DNA of 64,000 nt from assembly GCA_048013815.1 (NCBI GenBank), contig CM106586.1, forward strand, positions 23,436,001 to 23,500,000, in the 5' to 3' direction. The DNA comes from Setoptus koraiensis (lineage: Eukaryota > Arthropoda). Positions 56,758-64,000 of this stretch are shown piece after piece. Numbering within the stretch: position 1 is the first letter of the stretch; each line of letters opens with the position of its first letter. Both the position numbers and the translations under genes were made by a program. The notes beneath the pieces were generated by a model. It worked only from the letters and a program-made list of their open reading frames with translations. It did no database searches and was not told where the DNA came from.

Positions 56758-58553
56758 GCTATCTCTATATATATCGAGAGATATGTGCATGTATCTCGAA
56801 GCGTCCGCTGCCAGCGAGCGTAAACGGTAGTGCCAGTATGCAAATAGTATCAAGCCAGCGCATTGCAACATTGCCAAATATTGTTAATTCATCTGTATAC
56901 ATATGAGCATATATGCATATGGGCATATATGTGTTCGCTTATAATATAGATGAATAGACTAAATAAACAAGAAACCGATCGCTTCGCTTTGTGCGAGTTC
57001 GCCCCCCAACTCAACGTGCACTCCAAGTGCCCAAGTGTTTTTGGCGAGTGCGCGGAATCGACGATAGATGGCGCCACGGTCGCAGCCGCTGTCGGCCCAC
57101 ATTCGTGATAGGTCGATCATCGAGCCAGCCATCGTGACACGCCAGAGGCCCCCGGCAAGCCGACAAAATTGACACGGTGACTGTTCGCACAACAAATCAA
57201 AGGACAAAAAATGGGAGGATTTAAAAAATCAAACTCAAATTGATCGGTCGCCGCGAGACCGGGTATCGAAGATCTCGATATCCGGCTTGCGATTCCATCA
57301 ATTTGAAGCGCCCAAGCGAAACGCGCTGTAACTTGGGCGTCGAAACGAAGACCGTTGTGACTGTACTTACTTTGGCCTACGTGTGACTTTTTCATCCAGG
57401 CATAAGTAATTATCTCCTGAGGTGTTGTAGAGGCCGACGTGGAGGCTGATGAGCGTTCCTTTTTCACGTTGCTCTTGTTATTGGATGTTGACTGTGAATT
57501 ATTAGTATTTTGTGTTTGCACAACATTTGTTGCAACAGTGGCAAGCTGCGAACTACTATTACCATTATTTAAATTAGCGCTGCCGAGTTGCACTGGCGTG
57601 TTGTTGCTGCTATTTGTAGCAGACGCTGTTGTTGTTGTTGGCGTTGTGCTAGACTGATAACCAGATTGGTTGTTTGCATTTACACCTGTTTGTTGTTGTT
57701 CTGGCGCTAATTGTGTTGCAGTCACTGGCGTGACCGCTTGTGCGGGCTGCTGACTAACTGAAAGCGTATTGTTGTTGTTATTGTTTTGGTTGTTTGGCGG
57801 CGATGTTGCCAAGTGTAAGCCGGCCATTGATATTGCGGCGACAGCGGCATTATTGTTGGCCACAGCGCTGTTATGCAACTGTTGTTGTAGGTGTTGCTGT
57901 TGTTGTTGTGTCAATTGTCCAGACAGTTGCTGTTGCTGCTGAGTTGCATGCAAGTGATGCTGATGATGATGTTGTTGTTGCTGTTGCGGATGCTGAAGGT
58001 GGTGCTGGTGCTGTTGTTGTTGTAGGCGACGTTGTTGTAATTGTTGTTGTTGTTGTTGTTGCTGTTGTTGGTGGTGCTGATGGGGGTGATTGTGTTGCTG
58101 CTGAGGGAGAGGATGCGGTTGTTGTTGCTGAGATAATTGATGTTGTTGTTGCTGCTGTGGCAATGGCGGCGGCGGCGGCGGCGGTAGACTATGTTGTGGG
58201 TGGTGGTGGTGGTGCTGTTGTTGCTGTTGGTGGTGCTGTTGATGCTGGTGGTGCTGCTGTTGTTGTTGATGATGCTGATGATGATGATGGTGTTGCTGTT
58301 GTGGCTGATGATGATGCGGTTGTTGCAGCGAGCCCTGGCCAGCGCCGTCTTGATATTGTACGATCTGCTCTAATAGTTCGGGCGTCATTGCGTACTGTTG
58401 GTCTTGTTGCAGAAGATGTTGTTGTTGTTGCACAATGGGCTCATTTTGTTGCATCTGGTGAACCTGTTGAAGATGGTTCAGATGATGGTGAGCTGGCGCG
58501 TTCACAATCGTATTGATGGGCGCGAACTGGCTGTAGTCGTTGGCCACCTCCAT
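44063..58553 (-). CDS. Scr: Hox gene Sex combs reduced (Scr), two coding exons
   Basis: Exon 1 is 58553-57371 (donor GTAAGT), exon 2 is 44466-44063 (acceptor TTTAATAG). The split codon A|AT agrees and gives 528 residues. A homeodomain transcription factor that sets head and first-thorax identity. The homeodomain is residues 403-462. [10 protein letters not shown] at its start and GETKRQ just before it are Scr-diagnostic, with KKEHK at its end. It has F11 and N37 where most relatives have Y and A. The hexapeptide is YAWM (384-387), not YPWM, with a 15-residue linker to the homeodomain. Exon 1 carries huge Gln/His runs (about residues 65-240), then Asn/Thr/Ser-rich sequence. The C-terminus is His-rich ([14 protein letters not shown]). 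The usual N-terminal SSYFVN-like motif is not visible (start [10 protein letters not shown]), so an upstream exon is possible. Deformed is excluded by the RTSYTR and EHK residues, and ftz by [10 protein letters not shown]. Confidence 0.94.
47731..47806. repeat. 23-bp tandem array
   Basis: Unit TTTCGGACACATTTTTCGGC with GCG, starting at 47731, 47754, 47777 and 47800. Confidence 0.9.
48682..48750. repeat. 17-bp tandem array
   Basis: Unit AGCGAACGCAACGAGCG, four copies starting at 48682, 48699, 48716 and 48733. Confidence 0.9.
49083..49212. repeat. 14/15-bp tandem array
   Basis: About nine diverged units, first CGGATTTCGAGTTT (14 bp), then CGGGTTTGCGGGTCT (15 bp). The shift from 14 to 15 bp gives a two-part array. 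Confidence 0.85.
49621..49694. repeat. 19-bp tandem array
   Basis: Unit GAGAATATCTGAAAAATGG, four copies, nearly identical. Confidence 0.9.
52464..52527. other. 64-nt hairpin in the Scr intron, pre-miRNA-like
   Basis: A perfect 18-bp stem (52474-52491 with 52499-52516) with a 7-nt loop. Beyond it lie a 2x3 internal loop, two pairs, a 2x2 loop and four pairs. Arms of about 28-29 nt suit a microRNA precursor. It could be transcribed with Scr on the minus strand or independently. No known Hox microRNA is recognised. Confidence 0.35.
52758..52815. repeat. 15-bp tandem array
   Basis: Unit ACACCGACAACAGCG, just under four copies. Confidence 0.9.
53277..53345. repeat. 9/18-bp tandem array
   Basis: Units close to AAATCTAGCAACTCTGGC, built from 9-bp half units, about four copies. 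Confidence 0.8.
54249..54295. repeat. GT/GC microsatellite
   Basis: GTGT runs interrupted by GC steps. Confidence 0.9.
55486..55536. other. 51-nt hairpin with E-boxes in both arms
   Basis: Left arm 55486-55505 and right arm 55515-55536 pair over 12 and 8 bp with a 2-nt bulge and a 9-nt loop. Each arm holds CACGTG. It may be a pair of bHLH sites or a structured RNA. Confidence 0.35.
55787..55870. repeat. CCAGTGTTTTGG and GCACAGTC repeats
   Basis: About four copies of a 14-bp CAGTGTTTTG unit, then about four copies of a 9- to 10-bp CTGCACAGT unit. Confidence 0.75.
56637..56672. other. 36-nt hairpin in the Scr intron
   Basis: A perfect 15-bp stem (56637-56651 with 56658-56672) with a 6-nt loop. 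Too short alone for a usual microRNA precursor. Confidence 0.3.
56728..56758. repeat. CT/GA microsatellite
   Basis: About 14 CT units, which read as GAGAG on the Scr strand, 610 bases after the exon 1 donor. GAGA-factor proteins bind such runs in flies; function here is inferred. Confidence 0.9.
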
Positions 58554-59773
58554 TGTTGCAGTTGTTGCGGTTGTTTCTTCTCTCGCTCGTCCTACTGTCT
58601 CCGTTGATCCAATGCAATCTTATATAATATGATATAATATAATATGATATAATCTGATGTAATGCTAATATGACGCAATTCCACTGTTTGACTGTGCTCT
58701 AGATTTGCCTATATGGCACCGTGTCGAACTGTGTATATATCGCTGTTTGTCGCTGTAACTGTGAAGCTTGCACAATGACGGCCTAGATGCGACTGATGTG
58801 TGACTGTGTCGTCAGTGTGTTGTCATTGACTTGATTGGTGTTGATACTAATGTTGTTGACTTTGATGACTAGATTGCGCTTCTTCTTTTTCTTCTTACAC
58901 AACAACAACAACAGCAGCAACATCACTCTATGCGTGTGCTATATGGTTGCTCCTGAACTCGATCCACAGAGTTGCTCCGTGCCGCTTGTGTCACTGCTCA
59001 TGCGCATTGCGTACCAAGGCGAAGAGGAGCGGTTTGTAGTTGAATAAACATTACGACATTTGTTGTGCAGTTGGCGCTGCTGTTGCTGGCGCTGTTGTTG
59101 CTGTTGTTGTTGCTGTCGTTGCTGCTGTTGTTGTCGGCGATTACGCGCTACTTTCAATTGCAATCGATACGATTACGCGCAGTATCGCACCAATGCGCGC
59201 GCTCGCTACTCAAATGCACACAACAGCACACTCTGCGCTTCTGTAGTGCTTTGTGTGATACGGCTCTCTCTACATGGCCATGTTACAATATCGCACATAT
59301 TGCATCACAACTGCGCAGCATCTTGCTTGTTGTGCCGCGACACACAGCAGCGGTGGCGATCACGAGCAGCAACTACTGCTCTACTTGTCCATGTTCTTGG
59401 TCTCCATCTACTGATAAACTCGTGCAACTTTGCACCACTGACCATGCCAAAATGGATGCTCGCCAACTTGTGCGCAGCCCTGCTGCGCACTGAGCCCCAC
59501 ACGCTTTGTTGTCGCGCTCGTTGTCCAGGTGCCCCTCATCTCGCGCGCCGACAACAACAATCGAAATACCCCTCTATATGTAGCCTCTATATGCAGCCTC
59601 GCTATAGCGGTACCCTCACGGCCCGCGGACTCACTCCAGTGAATCGCCTGCGGTGCCCAGCAGCGGGGGTGTGGTGCGCGCACCCGCCTATATTTCTTCA
59701 CTGCCCGTCGTGCTGTGTAGCCCAATAGGCTGCGAGTGTGCGCGCCGCTGGCGACGAGGCGGCTGCTGTCGCT

Positions 59774-59880
59774 GCGAGGGTACCACCGCGAGGGCATCAT
59801 TACGCGAGGGCACCAGTACGCGAGGGCACCATTACGCGAGGGCACCATTACGCTAGGGCACCATTACGCGAGGGTATCAT
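59774..59880. repeat. 16-bp tandem array
   Basis: Unit GCGAGGGCACCATTAC, six to seven copies, first and last diverged. Confidence 0.9.
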
Positions 59881-62800
59881 GGGTCCTATAGCACGGGTAT
59901 TACAGCATGGGCACTGTAGCGATGCGGACGCAGGTCGCAGAGTTCGTTGGGCATGCAAATCATTATCACTGTCTACTGTTGCTGTTGTTGTCGATATTCA
60001 TATTTTGCGAGTGAGACTCATCATCGCTCGATGGCGCCACCCGCCATTGGTTGTGTTCATTAATGGCGCAACTGTTGTGAATTCATAGTTGTGATTGCGT
60101 AACATTATTAGCGCATACATTAGTTGGTGTAGAGCATGGAGCATGGAGATATTTTTGCATGCCACTAACAAGTGGCGCTGTTGTTGTTGTTGTTGTTTCA
60201 CTACATCCACCACCAGCCAAACCACTGACGATGCGCGCAACCGGCACAGAACCGGCTTCGTCGCGTTACCGGAGTGCGCAGAGTCAAAGCATGAGCCAAT
60301 GGCTGGGTTGACCATTGCGTCATGATGGAAGCCCACAATTGCGCAACAATTGACACAAACATGACACGACCAGCAAACAAACAAAGGCCAACAAGCAACG
60401 AGCAAACGAGCAACGTTCATTGTTCAGTGAAACAACAACAACAACAACAAGTAGTAGTATTATAGGCCGGCACTATGAAAAGTGTGGAAATGAAGAATTG
60501 TTTTGTTTCTTAAAAAAGAATCGTCGTCCTTTCTAATCTGTCTGCGGTGTCGAATGGCACACACACACACACGCACACACACATACACACACACACACAG
60601 GCCAATTAGACAGTGTCCGACAATTTGTTCAACTGCAACAATTCGCGGACAATTCGCGAACAATTCGCAACAATGGCCTTGAATGGCATACTATTAATAT
60701 AAGAGTGCTGCCAGTGAGCGGTCAGTGACAAGTGCTGGCTGTTATTATATAACTTAAATAGTTTTATTGCATCTATACTTTTACTTTTAAACTATGGCTA
60801 ATCTAATTATTGTCCGTCTGTGTATATGTTAGCCGACACACGCACACACTAATCATCATTTTTGGTAATCATTCCTGTGCCATAGTAACTATTGGCAACA
60901 ATAGTAAATAGTCTGCTGCTGGCGCAGCGCTAAAAGAATAATAATAATATTAATAATATATACAATTTGATATATATCTGATCTGATATGGGTGAGATAC
61001 AAGGCTTACATCAACATCGTCGTCGTACAGTATGCCATATACAATAGTGTAGTGTGGACATTGTAAATAACATTGTAAATAACTTTTGCTCCACTCTCTT
61101 GTTCCGGTCACTTGGCCCATTCGCCTGGCCAGGCGGTCCCGTGCTCTGTTATGCGACGCCTGCTATGAGGGTGTGTAAAATGGGGTGTGTATAGAGCGAT
61201 AGTTAGAATGGTGCCGATTAATTAATTATTAATATCGATCATGTGTTTGTCACATAACAAGCTGGTGATTTTGGTGTCTCACCCAAGCCAGATAAGCCTG
61301 CCAAAGGTCAGCTCGGCGGCCCCAATGAAACAACGCGCCGTCGCATGCCCCAAGTAGGCGATTGTAAGTAGCTCATGGTGGCTGCTAGCTTTGATTTCGT
61401 TAATAATGCAATTCTATTGGTTGCAGGGTATTTATCTCTGGATGGCACGCAAACAAACAAACCAATACACACAAACAAATAATATTTGTATTAGTGTTGT
61501 AATCGCAAAAATAGGCCCACATAACGCATACAGATAGACAGACAAAAATAAGCACAACAGTCTAGAGTCGCCATCATCTGACCTGCGATGTGATCGCCAA
61601 TGAAATCTCTCCTTTTTCGGCCTGTATTTTATATAAACATCTCGTCTATTTTTTTCTCTCTTTTCGATAGGCCAAACATAGGCCAAAACTCGTTCGAAAC
61701 GATCCAGTTGATTGCATGCTCTGGGCCAATTATGAGATCATCTTTGCACTCTCAGATTAAGAGATCATGGTTTTATGCAAATCTAATCTCATCTCGCTGG
61801 CCGCTATAGATTCATATGCAAATATAAGTGTAGCATCGGTACACTTGGTGCCCGCTAGATATAGACAAACGTGGCGGTGAATTGAGTTCAGCTCGGATTG
61901 TCGTAATTTAAAGAAAAATAGATTGCGAAAATTGCCCAATTGAACTCTATTGAAATCATGAGCAGCATCACAGCAGCAGCAGGCCGGCGCAAGTGTCCAT
62001 TATAGGGCACCAACAATTGAAACTGTGCCAACTCTGTGCCACTCCATCGATCATGTTCAACAATGAAGGATCATCCATCATTTCGCTCATTCATTCGGAC
62101 GGCCGATCGAAATTCAATTGGCGGGCCCCTTTTGTGCGTCTGTGCCACTCACATTTAAACATCTATATAAATGCATATATCTCTATATATGTGTGTGTGT
62201 GTTATTGACAGAAAGTGATTGTCACTTGATTATGATGTATGCAAATTAGCGCGCAGGTGAGTGAGGCGCACAGTGTCGCGAAACTGTGCCTATAGTGGCG
62301 CGCACATGGCAGTGGAAGGGCGCTGCGGCTTGGCCGGGCCGGCTAGCGTAGACAAAATCGGGCGAACGGGCGGTGGCGGCAGCGGCGCTAATTGGAACGA
62401 CGACGAAGGCAAACCTGAGCCTGTGACGCAATGTCCGCGAAGGCAATGGCGAGCAACGGAGAGAAATCGCTCATCGTTTTATAATGAAACCACTCCGACA
62501 ACAATTATACAACAGCAACAGCAACAACCGAGCTGTCGTTGTTGCTGTTGGCTCGTTTTGCGATGCGTTGTGCCTGCCCCCGAAACATGGCAGCGGGGCG
62601 AGAGGCAAACGGCAAAGTTGCCAGAGCAACTGGCAGCGATTGGCCGACTTCTTTTGGCCATCGCCAGCCCCGAGTGAGATCAGGCGGCTGGAAAATGCAA
62701 GTTCGCGCCGCCTTCCACAGCGCAACAACAGTTGCTGTTGGAGCCCAATTCTCTCTATATGAGAGCGAGCGCCGGCATTACAAGTTGCCAGCGCTATGAG

Positions 62801-63590
62801 CCAGCGCATAGCCTGGCAAAACTTGTTGTTGAAGCTGTTGTTGTTGAAGTTGTTGTAGTTGCTGTTGTTGCCGTTGCCGCTGTTGTTGCTGTTGTGTCGC
62901 TCGGCTGGCATCATTACAAGATGGCGGCATCATCAGCGGCGGCGGCGGCAGCGCCATCGCCAGCAGCAGCCAGCTTTGTATTCGCAAATTCGTATTTGTA
63001 TGCACAATATTCAGCTCAACTATGGCAACAACAACAACAACAACACCACCAACACCAACAACGGCAGCGCCAACAACCGAGCCAACAACAGCGCCAACCA
63101 CCGCAACTATATGCACGCCGAACGCACCGATGGAGGCACGAACGGGCCCGCTGTCGAGCGCTCGAAAAGTGACGCACGCACACGGAGCGGACACACAAAT
63201 GGATGATTTATGCGCTACGTCACGCGCTTTGCAGTTGCAATTCGCTCTCTTTCGCTGCTCTCCGACGGCTATCCGACAATCCGACTATGCGACTATCCGA
63301 CTATCCGACTGTTCGCTGCAACATGCATCCGCGCTCCGTGTTGTTTGCCAACTGTGCCAGGGGCACAGTTCGCGAAACGTTGGAACAGAACGCTGGCGCT
63401 ATTATTATCCAATCGAGCCAAATGCGAGCGCCAAATGACCAAATCATACCGCCACCTATATCCCTGTGCCACAGATGTGCCACTGGGCGAGCGGCACAGT
63501 CGGAGCAAGAGTGCAAAAGTGCAAAAGTGGCGGCGCGCACGGCGCTCGAAATAAGCTTTGCTTGGTGAACCAAATCGGAAGTTTCACTCG

Positions 63591-63591
<1 letters not shown>

Positions 63592-63635
<44 letters not shown>
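63592..63635. repeat. GT microsatellite
   Basis: About 22 GT units. Confidence 0.95.
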
Positions 63636-63636
<1 letters not shown>

Positions 63637-64000
63637 AAAAATGTATGTGACTATTCGGCGATGATTCATCATAGTTGAAACATCATCATATAGTCTACTG
63701 CCTGCTGCGCTCAACTAGACACTAGCGGAGCAATATGTGCCCATCGAGCGATTCGGCGGGCACACTCCGCCAGCCAGAGACAGTCGCAGCGAAATAAAAA
63801 ACTGCCTAGACTCGAATCAGACGCGGGTCCGCGGATATTGCGAGCGCTGGCTGGCTGCAGTTGCTTTCGACGAAGTCGAATCCGAATACGCGCAGCCCCG
63901 AGCCAAGGGCACGCCGACGGGCAGGTTGGCGGCCCGACAAGCCGGCGAGTTCCTTTGTGTTGCCGGTGGCTCGCCAGTTCTGTTCGCCAGTCTGCTCAAG

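Larger units (their letters stand above)
44467..57370 (-). other. 12.9-kb Scr intron
   Basis: Length is inferred from matching splice sites and phase. It contains no other convincing coding exon. It is GC-rich in parts, with many GGCC, GGGCCC and TTATAGG words, CA/GT runs, short tandem arrays and three strong inverted repeats (52464-52527, 55486-55536, 56637-56672). A long intron between hexapeptide and homeodomain is normal for Hox genes and often holds enhancers. Confidence 0.85.
58554..64000. promoter_or_regulatory. Scr upstream region
   Basis: 5.4 kb beyond the Scr start. No homeobox, hexapeptide or other conserved domain is seen. CTG/TTG runs lie at 59070-59136, GT/CA runs at about 60559-60600 and 63592-63635, and a 16-bp array at 59774-59880. 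It resembles the Scr intron and the 19.5-33 kb desert in composition. The Scr promoter should lie within the first few hundred bases, but no clear TATA box was identified. Confidence 0.45.

Noticed and set aside
57794-58516. 240-residue Val/Ala/Asp-rich plus-strand ORF
   Set aside because: Antisense of the Gln/His runs in Scr exon 1.

Overview
The window is nuclear DNA of an animal, very probably an arthropod. A homeobox gene on the minus strand (44063-58553) has a Sex combs reduced (Scr) type homeodomain. Around it are typical animal genes with short spliceosomal introns of 131-141 bp, AATAAA signals and a complete Dicer. I cannot name the species. Compact genes, short introns and a Hox gene next to non-Hox genes would suit a mite or another small arthropod, but that is a guess.

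Layout. 1-8.9 kb is gene-dense: the 3' end of an unknown gene (+), a pyrroline-5-carboxylate reductase (-), a single-exon MFS transporter of oxalate/formate-antiporter type (+), an unknown Ser-rich gene with a possible frame break (+), and a secreted Lys/Glu-rich protein (+). 9.0-10.0 kb is a repeat complex: a foldback element with 42-bp tandem repeats in its centre, next to a 109-bp palindrome that carries the start of a small HLH-like ORF with no basic region. At 10.35 kb lies a truncated copy of RagC/D. 12.4-17.6 kb is a Dicer of 1736 residues in one open frame.

18-33.5 kb holds no convincing gene. From about 19.5 kb it becomes GC-rich, with many GGCC-containing words, CAA/CAG runs, CA/GT microsatellites and short-period tandem arrays. 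Then come a LIM-domain gene of LMO7/LIMCH1 type (+), an SZRD1-like SUZ-domain gene (-) and a PACSIN/syndapin gene (+, three exons).

44-58.5 kb is Scr: two coding exons whose splice phases agree, separated by a 12.9-kb intron. The intron has the same composition as the 19.5-33 kb desert and contains several strong inverted repeats. 58.6-64 kb is the Scr upstream region, with no further homeobox seen.

How the genes relate. The genes belong to unrelated processes (proline synthesis, transport, RNA interference, actin/membrane scaffolding, RNA binding, body patterning) and I see no operon-like logic. The main points are that Scr has PACSIN, SZRD1, a LIM gene and Dicer on its 3' side instead of Deformed, so the Hox cluster seems broken or invaded there; that the HLH-like ORF sits inside a symmetric foldback structure; and that the Scr intron holds hairpins that could be small-RNA precursors.
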